NCBI RefSeq assembly: GCF_026340975.1
Contig: NZ_JAPEOS010000001.1
Location: forward strand, 2,699,001-2,763,000
Origin: Streptomyces sp. NBC_01214
GTDB lineage: Bacteria > Actinomycetota > Actinomycetes > Streptomycetales > Streptomycetaceae
Reading direction: 5' to 3'
Length of the DNA: 64,000 nt
Numbering within the stretch: the first letter of the stretch is position 1; each line of letters opens with the position of its first letter. The notes below the pieces were generated by a model. The model ran no database searches, was not told the DNA's origin, and saw only the letters and a program-made list of their open reading frames with translations. Of this stretch, positions 1-8,897 are shown one piece after another. The position numbers and the translations under genes were made by a program.

Positions 1-2
1 TC

Positions 3-2141
3 ACCCTTGCGGACGGCGCGGTCACCGGGGCCCGCGGTGACCGCGAGGACGTTTTCAGCCGCGGCTTCATCTGCCCCAAGGGGGCTGCGTTCGGAGCACT
101 CGACTCGGACCCCGACCGGTTGCGGGGCCCCCTCGTCCGCCGCGACGGCCGCTTGCGGGAGGCCACTTGGGAGGAGGCCTTCGAGGCCGTAGCGGCTGCC
201 GTTCCCGCCCTGGTGGGGGAGTACGGGGCCCAGTCGGTCGGGGTCGTCCTCGGCAACCCGAACGTCCACACCATGGCCGGCGCCCTCTACCCGCCCCTGC
301 TCCTCAAGAGCCTCGGCACCCGCAACCTCTTCACCGCCAGCACCCTCGACCAGATGCCCAAGCACGTATCCAGCGGGCTGCTCTTCGGCGACCCCTTCGC
401 CATCCCGGTCCCCGACCTCGACCGGACCGACTTCCTGCTGCTCCTGGGCGCGAACCCGGTCGAGTCCAACGGCTCCCTGTGCACCGCCCCCGACTTCCCG
501 GGCCGGCTCAAGGCCCTCCGCGCCCGAGGCGGCACCCTGGTCGTCGTCGACCCGCGCCGTACGCGCACCGCCGCGCTCGCCGACCGCCACCTCGCGCCGC
601 GCCCCGGCAGCGACGCGCTCCTGCTCGCCGCCCTCGCACACACCCTGATCGAGGAGGAACTCGCCGACCCCGGAGCGCTGGAGGAACACTGCGACGGCAT
701 CGGGGAACTCGGCGCCGCGCTCGGGAGTTTCTCTCCTGAGGCCGTCGCACCCGCATGCGACCTCACCGCTGCCGAGATCCGCACCCTCGCCCGCGAGCTC
801 GCAGCCGCACCCACCGCCGCCGTTTATGCCCGGATCGGCAGCTGCACCGTCGAGTTCGGCACGCTAGCGAGCTGGCTGGTCGACGTACTGAACATCCTCA
901 CCGGCAACCTCGACCGGCCGGGCGGAGCTCTCTTCCCGCTCTCCGTGACGGCTCCCGCGGGCCGTCCCGCGGGCCCGGGCAAGGGGTTCGCCCTCGGTCG
1001 TTGGTCGAGCCGGGTCTCCGGACACCCCGAAGTCAAGGGCGAGCTGCCGATGGCCGCCCTCGCGGAGGAGATCGAGACTCCGGGGGACGGGCGGATCCGG
1101 GCCCTGCTGGCCATCGCCGCCAACCCGGTCCTGTCCGCACCCGACGGCGATCGGCTGGACCGGGCGCTGGCCGGGCTGGACTTCATGGTCTCGGTCGACC
1201 CCTACCTGAACGAGACCTCACGCCACGCCCATGTCGTCCTGCCACCGCCGCCGCCCTCACAGAGTGCACACTTCGACTTCGCCTTCAACGGGTTCGCCGT
1301 GCGCAACCAGGCCCGCTATTCGCCCGCCGCCCTCCCGCTGGAGGACGGACGCATGGACGAGTGCGAGATCCACGCGCGCCTGATCCTCGCGGTCTCCGGC
1401 CTGCACGGAGCGCCGCCGGGGGCCGTCGACGAGCGCGTCATCGCCGACAGTCTGGCCCGGGCCGTCACCGATCCCCACTCACCGCTCCACGGCGGCGACC
1501 CGCAGGAGCTGGCCCGTCTACTGACCGGCAGTACCGGCCCCGAGCGGCGCCTCGACCTGATGCTGCGCACCGGCCCGTACGACCTGATCCTCGACGATCT
1601 GCGGAAGGCGCCGCACGGCATCGACCTCGGCCCGCTGCGGCCCCGGCTTCCGGGCGTGCTGAAGACCCGCAGCGGCAGGATCGAGTTGCTCCCGGACCCG
1701 ATCGCGGCCGAGCTCCCCAGGCTGTGCGCGGCGCTCGCCGACCGCCCCGCCTCCCTGGTGCTCGTGGGCCGCCGCCATCTGCGGTCCAACAACAGCTGGT
1801 TGCACAACGTCCCGGCCCTCACCGGAGGTTCCAACCGCTGCACCCTTCAGGTCCATCCGCAGGACGCGGACCGGCTCGGCCTCGTCGACGGGGGACACGC
1901 CAGGATCACCGCCGCCGGCGGGAGCCTGGAGGTGCCCGTCGAGGTCACCGACGCCGTGCGCACCGGTGTGGTGAGCCTTCCGCACGGCTGGGGGCACGAC
2001 CGGGCCGGCTCGCGGCTGTCGGTGGCCGCCGCGGCGCCCGGCGCGAACGTCAATCAGCTGCTCGACGGCACCCGCATGGACCGGCTGTCCGGTACGGCAG
2101 TGCTCAACGGCTTCCCCGTCGAGCTCGCACCACTGCCCTGA
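3..2141 (+). CDS. molybdopterin-dependent oxidoreductase, 3' part (5' end outside window)
   Basis: The reading frame is open from the left edge, so this is the last ~712 residues of a bis-MGD enzyme of the formate dehydrogenase/nitrate reductase family. The first visible landmark is GFICPKG, where the Cys is the last [4Fe-4S] ligand of the N-terminal domain, so little is missing. Next come the alpha/beta oxidoreductase domains (DFLLLLGANPVESN; TLVVVDPRRT) and, from about 1740, the C-terminal molybdopterin dinucleotide-binding beta barrel (SNNSWLHNVP, VSLPHGWGH). In the region that normally carries the Mo-ligating Cys/SeCys I read ASTLDQMPKHVSSG with no Cys, as in assimilatory-like actinobacterial members. 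The substrate cannot be told. The internal TTG at 120 is not the start, because the iron-sulfur motif precedes it. Confidence 0.9.
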   Translation, partial: TLADGAVTGARGDREDVFSRGFICPKGAAFGALDSDPDRLRGPLVRRDGRLREATWEEAFEAVAAAVPALVGEYGAQSVGVVLGNPNVHTMAGALYPPLLLKSLGTRNLFTASTLDQMPKHVSSGLLFGDPFAIPVPDLDRTDFLLLLGANPVESNGSLCTAPDFPGRLKALRARGGTLVVVDPRRTRTAALADRHLAPRPGSDALLLAALAHTLIEEELADPGALEEHCDGIGELGAALGSFSPEAVAPACDLTAAEIRTLARELAAAPTAAVYARIGSCTVEFGTLASWLVDVLNILTGNLDRPGGALFPLSVTAPAGRPAGPGKGFALGRWSSRVSGHPEVKGELPMAALAEEIETPGDGRIRALLAIAANPVLSAPDGDRLDRALAGLDFMVSVDPYLNETSRHAHVVLPPPPPSQSAHFDFAFNGFAVRNQARYSPAALPLEDGRMDECEIHARLILAVSGLHGAPPGAVDERVIADSLARAVTDPHSPLHGGDPQELARLLTGSTGPERRLDLMLRTGPYDLILDDLRKAPHGIDLGPLRPRLPGVLKTRSGRIELLPDPIAAELPRLCAALADRPASLVLVGRRHLRSNNSWLHNVPALTGGSNRCTLQVHPQDADRLGLVDGGHARITAAGGSLEVPVEVTDAVRTGVVSLPHGWGHDRAGSRLSVAAAAPGANVNQLLDGTRMDRLSGTAVLNGFPVELAPLP

Positions 2142-2214
2142 GCTGGGGTTTTGCTCGTATTGCTCACGCGTGGACGTCTTGTTGGCGCAAGGAGGTGGCA
2201 CCTACCTTCCCCAC

Positions 2215-3693
2215 ATGCTGACCTTCCTCGGCTTCGCCATGATCGCGACGTTCCTGGTCCTGATCATGATGAAGAAAATGTCGCCCATCGCGGCGCTCGT
2301 CCTCATCCCCGCACTCTTCTGCGTGTTCGCAGGGAAGGGCGTGCACCTCGGCGACTACGTCATCGAAGGCGTCGGCAAGCTCGCCCCGACCGCCGCCATG
2401 CTGATGTTCGCCATCGTCTACTTCGGCGTGATGATCGACGTCGGCCTCTTCGACCCGATCGTCCGTGGCATCTTGCGCTTCTGCAAGGCGGACCCGATGC
2501 GGGTGGTGGTCGGCACCGCCGTCCTCGCCGCGATCGTCTCGCTCGACGGCGACGGATCGACCACCTTCATGATCACCGTGTCGGCCATGTACCCCCTCTA
2601 CAAACGGCTCGGCCTGAGCCTGGTGGTGATGACGGGCGTCGCGGCCACGGCCAACGGCGTCATGAACACCCTGCCCTGGGGCGGTCCGACCGCGCGCGCC
2701 GCCACCGCCCTCAAGCTCGACGCCGCCGACATCTTCGTCCCGATGATTCCGGCGCTCGCGGTGGGCCTGCTGTTCGTGTTCGTCCTGGCGTACGTCCTCG
2801 GCGTGAAGGAGCGCCGCCGGGTCGGCACGCTGGTGCTGCCCGGTCAGGCGGGTCCGGAGGCCGCCGAGGCGGAGCTGGTCCCGGCCGGGCCCGGCACGGC
2901 CGCCGCGGCCGCCACGGACGTCGCCGTGACGTCCACGTCCGCCAATGGCTCCGCCGGTTCCACGGCTTCCGCCGGACCTACCGCTTCCCCCGCAGGTCCG
3001 GCCGCATCCGCCCCGCACGGGAACGGTTCCGCCCCCGCGCCCGAGGACGGTTTCCAGGGCCTGGCCCCCGACCGCCCCACCCTGCGGCCCCGTCTCTACT
3101 GGTTCAACGCCGGCCTCACCGTGGCCCTCCTCACCGCGATGATCATGGAGCTGCTGCCCATCCCGGTGCTGTTCCTGCTCGGCGCCGCCCTCGCCCTCAC
3201 CGTCAACTTCCCGCACATGCCCGACCAGAAGGCCCGGATCGCCGCCCACGCCGACAACGTCCTGAACGTCGCCGGCATGGTCTTCGCCGCCGCCGTCTTC
3301 ACCGGGGTCCTCACCGGCACCGGCATGGTCAAGCACATGGCCGACTGGCTCGTCGGCGCCATCCCCGAGGGCATGGGCCCGCACATGGCGCTGGTCACCG
3401 GCCTGCTCAGCCTGCCGCTCACCTACTTCATGTCCAACGACGGCTTCTACTTCGGCGTCCTGCCCGTCCTGGCCGAAGCCGGCGCCGCCCACGGGGTCTC
3501 CCCGCTGGAGATCGCCCGTGCCTCCCTCGTCGGCCAGGCCCTGCACATGTCGAGCCCGCTGGTTCCGGCCGTCTACGTCCTCGTCGGCATGGCCAAGGTC
3601 GAGTTCGGCGACCACACCCGGTTCACCGTGAAATGGGCGGCCCTGACCTCGCTCGTGGTCCTCGCGGCAGGGATGCTTTTCGGCATCATCTGA
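2215..3693 (+). CDS. CitMHS family citrate-metal/proton symporter
   Basis: About 492 residues and roughly 11-12 hydrophobic segments, beginning MLTFLGFAMIATFLVLIMMK, the usual N-terminus of the CitMHS family, which imports citrate complexed with a divalent metal. Family signatures visible are DGDGSTTFMIT and NGVMNTLPWGGPTARAA in the first half and MSNDGFYFGVLP in the second. A long Ala/Ser/Pro/Gly-rich loop (about 2840-3060) separates the two halves. A GTG at 2170 would add 15 residues. I prefer ATG 2215 because the family starts there, although the purine-rich ribosome site (2189-2195) is rather far away. It is followed by a TetR-type operator and the aldehyde dehydrogenase. Metal and substrate preference are inferred from the family only. 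Confidence 0.85.
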   Translation: MLTFLGFAMIATFLVLIMMKKMSPIAALVLIPALFCVFAGKGVHLGDYVIEGVGKLAPTAAMLMFAIVYFGVMIDVGLFDPIVRGILRFCKADPMRVVVGTAVLAAIVSLDGDGSTTFMITVSAMYPLYKRLGLSLVVMTGVAATANGVMNTLPWGGPTARAATALKLDAADIFVPMIPALAVGLLFVFVLAYVLGVKERRRVGTLVLPGQAGPEAAEAELVPAGPGTAAAAATDVAVTSTSANGSAGSTASAGPTASPAGPAASAPHGNGSAPAPEDGFQGLAPDRPTLRPRLYWFNAGLTVALLTAMIMELLPIPVLFLLGAALALTVNFPHMPDQKARIAAHADNVLNVAGMVFAAAVFTGVLTGTGMVKHMADWLVGAIPEGMGPHMALVTGLLSLPLTYFMSNDGFYFGVLPVLAEAGAAHGVSPLEIARASLVGQALHMSSPLVPAVYVLVGMAKVEFGDHTRFTVKWAALTSLVVLAAGMLFGII

Positions 3694-3718
3694 AATCCGG
3701 CGCCCTCTGGCCGCTAAA

Positions 3719-3735
3719 AACTACCGACGCTAGTT
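3719..3735. promoter_or_regulatory. TetR-type operator, copy 1 (in front of aldehyde dehydrogenase)
   Basis: AACTACCGACGCTAGTT is an interrupted palindrome (AACTA-n-CG-n-CG-n-TAGTT). A possible -10 hexamer, TAGGGT at 3738-3743, follows directly, so a bound repressor would block the promoter. A near-identical 17-mer lies at 7296-7312 between the TetR gene and the acyl-CoA dehydrogenase, which points to the TetR at 6625-7266 as its ligand. Confidence 0.7.
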
Positions 3736-3791
3736 TGTAGGGTGTTCGCGAGGTCGGATCTACGCGCTCGTGCGTGCTCGGGAGGAATGCC

Positions 3792-5204
3792 ATGAAGGCC
3801 CACGACGGGATGTACATCGACGGCGCGTGGCGGCCCGCCGCCGGCAGCGATCTGATCGAGGTCGTGAACCCGGCCGACGGCCAGGTCATCGCCCAGGTCC
3901 CGGCCGGTACCGAGGAGGACGTGGACGCGGCCGTACGCGCGGCCCGTGCGGCCCTCCCCGGCTGGGCGGCCACGGCTCCGGCCGAGCGGGCCGCCCTGAT
4001 CGGCGCGCTCCGCGACGCACTCTCGTCCCGCACGAGCGAGCTGACCGAGACCATCACCGCCGAGCTCGGGTCCCCGCTCGGCTTCTCGAAGGCGGTCCAC
4101 GTCGGAGCGCCGATCGCCGTGGCCACCTCCTACGCCGAACTCGCCTCCTCCTACGCCTTCGAGGAGCGGGTCGGCAACTCCACCGTGCTGCTCGAGCCGA
4201 TCGGGGTGGTCGCGGCCATCACGCCCTGGAACTATCCACTGCACCAGGTCGTTGCAAAGGTGGCGCCCGCTCTCGCCGCCGGCTGCACCCTCGTCCTCAA
4301 GCCGGCCGAGGACACCCCGCTGACCGCACAGCTCTTCGCCGAGGCCGTGCACGAGGCGGGCATCCCGGCCGGAGTCTTCAACCTGGTGACCGGTACCGGT
4401 CCGGTCGCCGGCCAGGCCCTGGCCGCGCACGAAGGAGTCGACCTCGTCTCCTTCACCGGCTCGACCGCGGTCGGCAAGCAGATCGGCGCCACGGCCGGCG
4501 CCGCCGTCAAGCGGGTCGCGCTCGAACTGGGCGGCAAATCGGCCAATGTCATCCTGCCCGGGGCCGACCTGGTCAAGGCCGTCGCGGCAGGCGTCGGGCA
4601 CGTCATGAACAACAGCGGCCAGAGCTGCAACGCGCTGACCCGGATGCTCGTCCACCGGGACCACTACGAGGAGGCCGTCTCGCTCGCGGCCGCCGCCGTC
4701 GCCGACTATCCCACGGGCGACCCCCGCGAGGCCGGCGTCCGCGTCGGCCCCGTCGTCAACGCCAAGCAGCACGAGCGCGTCCGCGGCTTCATCACCAAGG
4801 GCGTGGAGGAGGGCGCGCGCCTCGTCGCCGGCGGGCCCGACGCGCCGCTGGAGCAGGGGTACTTCGTGGCGCCGACGGTGTTCGCCGACGTCACGCCCGA
4901 CATGACCATCGCCCAGGAGGAGATCTTCGGCCCGGTGCTGTCGATCCTCCGCTACGAGGACGAGGAGGAGGCCCTGAGCATCGCCAACGGCACCGTCTAC
5001 GGTCTGGGCGGCGCCGTCTGGGCCGCCGACGACGCGACGGCCGTGGCGTTCGCGCGCCGGATGGACACCGGGCAGGTGGACATCAACGGCGGCCGCTTCA
5101 ACGTGCTCGCGCCCTTCGGTGGCTACAAGCAGTCGGGCGTCGGCCGTGAGCTGGGCGCGCACGGCCTGGCGGAGTACCTCCAGACCAAGTCCCTGCAGTT
5201 CTGA
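3792..5204 (+). CDS. aldehyde dehydrogenase family protein
   Basis: 470-residue NAD(P)-dependent aldehyde dehydrogenase, oxidising an aldehyde to the acid. Visible motifs are the cofactor-site FTGSTAVGK, the general base Glu245 in ALELGGKSANV, the nucleophile Cys279 in NNSGQSCNA, and EEIFGPVLS. Length is normal for the family. ATG 3792 is chosen because GGAGGAA lies at 3781-3787, five bases upstream, and because MKAHDGMYIDGAW aligns with family N-termini; an upstream in-frame start at 3774 has no such site. It is followed by a zinc alcohol dehydrogenase, giving an alcohol-to-aldehyde-to-acid pair, and is preceded by the operator at 3719-3735. The natural substrate is not evident. Confidence 0.93.
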   Translation: MKAHDGMYIDGAWRPAAGSDLIEVVNPADGQVIAQVPAGTEEDVDAAVRAARAALPGWAATAPAERAALIGALRDALSSRTSELTETITAELGSPLGFSKAVHVGAPIAVATSYAELASSYAFEERVGNSTVLLEPIGVVAAITPWNYPLHQVVAKVAPALAAGCTLVLKPAEDTPLTAQLFAEAVHEAGIPAGVFNLVTGTGPVAGQALAAHEGVDLVSFTGSTAVGKQIGATAGAAVKRVALELGGKSANVILPGADLVKAVAAGVGHVMNNSGQSCNALTRMLVHRDHYEEAVSLAAAAVADYPTGDPREAGVRVGPVVNAKQHERVRGFITKGVEEGARLVAGGPDAPLEQGYFVAPTVFADVTPDMTIAQEEIFGPVLSILRYEDEEEALSIANGTVYGLGGAVWAADDATAVAFARRMDTGQVDINGGRFNVLAPFGGYKQSGVGRELGAHGLAEYLQTKSLQF

Positions 5205-5313
5205 TCCTCCCGATTCCCGTACCTGCCCTGCCCGGCCTGGCCGCCCTGCCTGCCCCGCTCGGCCTGACCGCCCTGCCCGACCCGCAGCACCCGTCCCGCA
5301 CCGGAAAGACGAG

Positions 5314-6402
5314 ATGACGACCATGGTCCGCGCCGCAGTCCTGCCCGCCGTCGGAGCCCCGCTGGAGATACGGGACATCGTGCTGCCGGATCCCGGTCCC
5401 GGGCAGGTCCGGGTGCGGCTCGCCGCAGCCGGGGTGTGCCACTCCGACCTCTCCCTCACCAACGGCACCATGCGGGTTCCCGTGCCCGCCGTCCTCGGCC
5501 ACGAGGGCGCGGGCACGGTCCTCGCGGTGGGGGAGGGCGTCACCCACGTCGCCCCCGGCGACGGCGTGGTGCTCAACTGGGCCCCGTCCTGCGGAGAGTG
5601 CCACCACTGCACGATCGGTGAGGTCTGGCTCTGCGCCACGGCGCTCACCGGAGTCGGGGCCGTCTACGCGCACGACGCGCAGGGCACCGCACTGCACCCC
5701 GGTCTGAACGTGGCCGCCTTCGCCGAGGAGACCGTCGTCGCGGCCAACTGCGTGCTGCCCGCCCCCGCCGGGATCCCGCTCGCCGAGGCCGCCCTGCTCG
5801 GCTGTGCCGTCCTCACCGGCTACGGGGCCGTCCGCCACAGTGCCCAGGTCCGTCCGGGCGAGTCGGTGGTCGTCTTCGGAGTCGGCGGGGTCGGCCTGGC
5901 AGCCCTCCAGGCCGCCCGGATCGCGCAGGCGGGCCCGGTCATCGCCGTCGACGTGTCCCCCGCCAAGGAGGAACTGGCCCGTGCGGCCGGGGCCACCGAG
6001 TTCGTACTGGCCTCCGACACCACCGCCAAGCAGATCCGCGCGCTGACCGGCGGGCAGGGCGCCGACGTCGCCGTCGAGTGCGTCGGCCGGGCCGAGACCA
6101 TCCGGGGCGCCTGGGAGTCGACCCGGCGCGGCGGCCGCACCACGGTCGTCGGCATCGGCGGGAAGGAGCAGCAGGTCACCTTCCACTCCATGGAGATCTT
6201 CCACTTCGCCCGCACCCTCACCGGCTGCGTGTACGGCAACAGCGACCCCGCCCGCGACCTCCCGGTGATCGCCGAGCACGTCCGCGCGGGCCGTCTCGAC
6301 CTCGGCACCCTGGTCACCGACCGCATCACCCTCGACGGCATCCCGGCCGCCTTCGACGCCATGCTGTCGGGCAAGGGCGGCCGTTCCCTCGTCGTGTTCT
6401 AA
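5314..6402 (+). CDS. zinc-dependent alcohol dehydrogenase (MDR superfamily)
   Basis: 362 residues of the medium-chain zinc alcohol dehydrogenase type. Catalytic zinc ligands are seen in GVCHSD and GHEGAG; the structural zinc site is SCGECHHCTIGEVWLC (spacing C-x2-C-x2-C-x7-C). The Rossmann fold glycine motif GVGGVG follows in the middle. The form resembles class III-like or mycothiol/aryl alcohol dehydrogenases, but I cannot assign the substrate. The start is ATG 5314 (MTTMVRAAVL); upstream in-frame codons encode only low-complexity Pro/Ala. It lies about 110 bp after the aldehyde dehydrogenase on the same strand and is probably co-transcribed with it, so the two would act in sequence on one alcohol. 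Confidence 0.93.
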   Translation: MTTMVRAAVLPAVGAPLEIRDIVLPDPGPGQVRVRLAAAGVCHSDLSLTNGTMRVPVPAVLGHEGAGTVLAVGEGVTHVAPGDGVVLNWAPSCGECHHCTIGEVWLCATALTGVGAVYAHDAQGTALHPGLNVAAFAEETVVAANCVLPAPAGIPLAEAALLGCAVLTGYGAVRHSAQVRPGESVVVFGVGGVGLAALQAARIAQAGPVIAVDVSPAKEELARAAGATEFVLASDTTAKQIRALTGGQGADVAVECVGRAETIRGAWESTRRGGRTTVVGIGGKEQQVTFHSMEIFHFARTLTGCVYGNSDPARDLPVIAEHVRAGRLDLGTLVTDRITLDGIPAAFDAMLSGKGGRSLVVF

Positions 6403-6624
6403 CCCCGTCCGCCGGGCGCCCCGCCCTCGGGGCGCACCCCGGGCGCACCCCGAGTGCGTCCGCCCCGAGCGGGTACGCCCCGAGCGCGGCTGCTCCGGGT
6501 GCGCCCGGAGCGGCCTCAGCGGCCGGACCGGCCGCCCGCAGCCGTGCGCGGACCCGCACCGCGGCGTCGTCCCGAACCGCGGCGTCAGCCCGCACCGGGG
6601 TGATCAAGTCGGTGTCCCGCTGCG
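6403..6624. other. gap between convergent alcohol dehydrogenase and TetR genes
   Basis: No convincing gene. The stretch is very GC-rich and holds short imperfect repeats of the type GCGCACCCCG / CGCCCCGAGCG (about 6430-6500) and several small inverted repeats that could serve as a bidirectional terminator. A 100-codon minus-strand frame (6628 down to 6326) begins in an ATGA overlap with the TetR stop, but it runs into the alcohol dehydrogenase and has no family features. Confidence 0.5.
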
Positions 6625-7266
6625 TCATGCCGGCTCATTCAACGCCTCGTACTGGAGGGCAAGTCCGTCCAGCAGCGCCGCCAGGCCGGTCTCGAAGGCG
6701 CCCTCGTCCACCTCGCGCCCGCGCTCCGCGAGCAGGTGGGCCTGGCCCAGGTGCGGGTAGTCCGCCGGGTCGTATGCCGTGCGGTCGTCCACGAAACCCC
6801 CGGCGAAGGAGGCCACCGCCGAGCCCAGGATGAAGTACCGCATCAGTGCGCCGATCCGGGTCGCCTGCGCCGCCGGCCAGCCCGCCGCCGTCATCGCCCC
6901 GAACACCGCGTCCGCCAGCCGCAGCCCGGCGGGCCGGCGGCCCGGCCCGCGCGCCAGCACCGGCACGATGTTCGGGTGGTCCGCCAGCGCGTCCCGGTAG
7001 GAGTGCGCCCACGCGTGCAGAGCCGCACGCCAGTCCTGGCCGCCGTCGAACATCGACAGGTCCACCCGCGCGCTCACCGCGTCGGCCACCGCGTCCAGGA
7101 TCTCGTCCTTGGTGCGGAAGTGGTTGTAGAGCGAGGGCCCGCTGACCCCGAGCGCAGCCGCCAGCCGGCGCGTCGACACCGCCTCCAGCCCCTCCGCGTC
7201 CACCAGGGCGCCGGCCGCCCCGATGATGCGGTCCCGGCTGAGGAGGGGCTTGCGCGGTCTGGCCAT
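6625..7266 (-). CDS. TetR/AcrR family regulator (class with tetracycline-repressor-like C-terminal domain)
   Basis: 213 residues. The N-terminal helix-turn-helix reads TRRLAAALGVSGPSLYNHFRTKDEI, the standard TetR recognition helix; the remainder is the helical ligand and dimer domain. ATG 7266 (MARPRKPLLSRDR) is chosen over the long upstream extension because that extension would cross the divergent acyl-CoA dehydrogenase start. A -10-like TACTAT lies seven bases before this ATG, so the mRNA may be leaderless. It is divergent from the acyl-CoA dehydrogenase at 7343, with the operator 7296-7312 between them, and a second copy of that operator precedes the aldehyde dehydrogenase. I infer it represses the whole aldehyde/alcohol/acyl-CoA block and itself, probably released by an acyl-CoA or aldehyde ligand. 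Confidence 0.88.
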   Translation of the reverse strand: MARPRKPLLSRDRIIGAAGALVDAEGLEAVSTRRLAAALGVSGPSLYNHFRTKDEILDAVADAVSARVDLSMFDGGQDWRAALHAWAHSYRDALADHPNIVPVLARGPGRRPAGLRLADAVFGAMTAAGWPAAQATRIGALMRYFILGSAVASFAGGFVDDRTAYDPADYPHLGQAHLLAERGREVDEGAFETGLAALLDGLALQYEALNEPA

Positions 7267-7295
7267 GCGCCACATAGTAGGGCCTGCCCGCCCTA

Positions 7296-7312
7296 AACTA
7301 CCGGTGCTAGTT
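7296..7312. promoter_or_regulatory. TetR-type operator, copy 2 (TetR / acyl-CoA dehydrogenase intergenic)
   Basis: AACTACCGGTGCTAGTT, identical to the 3719-3735 site at 15 of 17 positions, with the same AACTA/TAGTT half sites. It lies in the 76-bp divergent gap, where it could act on both promoters. Confidence 0.7.
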
Positions 7313-7342
7313 AAAGGCCCGGTCCCGCCCCGGAGGTGCCCG

Positions 7343-8494
7343 GTGAATCTGGAGCTGAGCGAGGAGCAGAGCGCCGTACGCCGGCTCGCCCGCGAGTTCA
7401 CCGAGCGCGAGGTCGTCCCGTACGCCGCCGAGTGGGACCGCGCCGAGAGCGTGGACCGGGCCATCGTGAAGAAGCTGGGCGCGCTCGGCTTCCTCGGCCT
7501 GACCGTCCCCGAGGAGTACGGCGGCTCCGGCGGTGACCACCTCGCCTACGCGCTGGTCACCGAGGAGCTCGGACGCGGCGACTCCGCCGTGCGCGGGATC
7601 GTCTCCGTCTCCCTCGGCCTCGTCGCCAAGACCATCGCCGCCTGGGGCAGCGAGGAGCACAAGCGCGCCTGGCTGCCCCGCCTGTGCTCCGGCGACGCGC
7701 TCGGCTGCTTCGGCTTGACCGAGCCCGGCACCGGATCCGACGCCGGTAGCCTCACCACCCGCGCCGTGCGCGCGGGTGACGCGTACGTCCTCGACGGCAG
7801 CAAGATGTTCATCACCAACGGCACCTGGGCCGACGTGGTGCTGCTCTTCGCCCGGACCGGCGACGAGCCCGGCCACCGCGGGGTCTCCGCCTTCCTCGTC
7901 CCCACCGACACCCCGGGACTGACCCGCCGCGAGATCCACGGCAAACTCGGCCTGCGCGGCCAGGCCACCGCCGAACTCGTCCTCGACGGCGTCCGCGTGC
8001 CCGCCTCCGCAATGCTCGGCCCCGAGGGCAAGGGCTTCTCGGTCGCCATGTCCGCCCTCGCCAAGGGCCGGATGTCGGTCGCCGCCGGCTGTGTCGGCAT
8101 CGCGCAGGCGGCCCTGGACGCGGCCGTCTCGTACGCCGCCCAGCGCGAGCAGTTCGGCCGGCCGATCGCCCACCACCAGCTGGTGCAGGAGCTCATCGCC
8201 GACATCTCGGTCGACGTGGACGCCGCCCGCCTGTTGACCTGGCGGGTGGCCGACCTCATCGACCGCGGGCAGCCCTTCGCCACCGAGTCCTCCACCGCCA
8301 AGCTCTTCGCCTCCGAGGCCGCCGTGCGCGCCGCGAGCAACGCCCTTCAGGTGCACGGCGGCTACGGCTACATCGACGAGTACCCGGCGGGCAAGCTGCT
8401 GCGCGACGCCCGCGTGATGACCCTGTACGAGGGAACCAGCCAGATCCAGAAGCTGCTCATCGGTCGTGCCCGCACCGGGGTTTCCGCCTTCTGA
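7343..8494 (+). CDS. acyl-CoA dehydrogenase
   Basis: 383 residues, the normal length for the flavin acyl-CoA dehydrogenases that form the 2,3-double bond of an acyl-CoA. The N-terminal helical domain starts MNLELSEEQSAVRRLAREF. The FAD/substrate motif CFGLTEPGTGSDAGS is followed by the beta domain. The C-terminal helical domain contains QREQFGRPIAHHQLVQ and the family end LYEGTSQIQKLLIGR. Catalytic Glu is likely the E in that last motif, as in short/branched-chain enzymes. GTG 7343 is preceded by GGAGGT at 7332-7337. It is divergent from a TetR gene over a shared operator, which suggests induction by an acyl-CoA or alcohol substrate. Chain-length specificity is unknown. Confidence 0.93.
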   Translation: MNLELSEEQSAVRRLAREFTEREVVPYAAEWDRAESVDRAIVKKLGALGFLGLTVPEEYGGSGGDHLAYALVTEELGRGDSAVRGIVSVSLGLVAKTIAAWGSEEHKRAWLPRLCSGDALGCFGLTEPGTGSDAGSLTTRAVRAGDAYVLDGSKMFITNGTWADVVLLFARTGDEPGHRGVSAFLVPTDTPGLTRREIHGKLGLRGQATAELVLDGVRVPASAMLGPEGKGFSVAMSALAKGRMSVAAGCVGIAQAALDAAVSYAAQREQFGRPIAHHQLVQELIADISVDVDAARLLTWRVADLIDRGQPFATESSTAKLFASEAAVRAASNALQVHGGYGYIDEYPAGKLLRDARVMTLYEGTSQIQKLLIGRARTGVSAF

Positions 8495-8553
8495 GTACCC
8501 GTATGAGTACGCGTGCGGATGTGCTCTCCCGCCGTCCGGTCGATGCTCGACCC

Positions 8554-8841
8554 ATGAACGAGACACCGGTCAAGCAGCAGAGCACGGGGGCGTACTACGG
8601 CCAGGCCGTCGCCTCCTTCGGCATCGCCATCGGCGCTGTGGCCGTGGGGATCTACAACCTGGAGGCGAACGGCTGGGTCCGGGCCTTCCTCGGCATCGCG
8701 GTCCTCTACCTCACCACCTCGGCCTTCACCCTCGCCAAGGTGATCCGCGACCGCCAGGAGGTCACGCAGATCGTCAGCCGGGTGGATCAGGCCAGGATGG
8801 AGAAGATCATGGCCGAGTACGATCCCTTCGCGCCGAAGTAG
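8554..8841 (+). CDS. YiaA/YiaB family two-helix inner membrane protein
   Basis: 95-residue membrane protein with two close hydrophobic helices (AVASFGIAIGAVAVGIYNL and AFLGIAVLYLTTSAFTLAKV) followed by a charged tail, the layout of the YiaAB domain. Function is not known for the family. ATG 8554 (MNETPVKQQS) is preferred; the frame is open back to 8503, but that part is polar and unlike the family. It follows the acyl-CoA dehydrogenase by 59 bp and may share its transcript, ending in the hairpin at 8840-8870. Confidence 0.8.
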   Translation: MNETPVKQQSTGAYYGQAVASFGIAIGAVAVGIYNLEANGWVRAFLGIAVLYLTTSAFTLAKVIRDRQEVTQIVSRVDQARMEKIMAEYDPFAPK

Positions 8842-8870
8842 CCGGCTCGCAGGAGCCGCAGGAGCCGGCT
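8840..8870 (+). terminator. hairpin after yiaA-like gene
   Basis: Perfect 9-bp arms AGCCGGCTC / GAGCCGGCT enclose 13 bases right at the stop codon. There is no T-run, as is common in Streptomyces. Confidence 0.55.
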
Positions 8871-8897
8871 CGACGGGCCAGGCCGGCCCGACATCGC

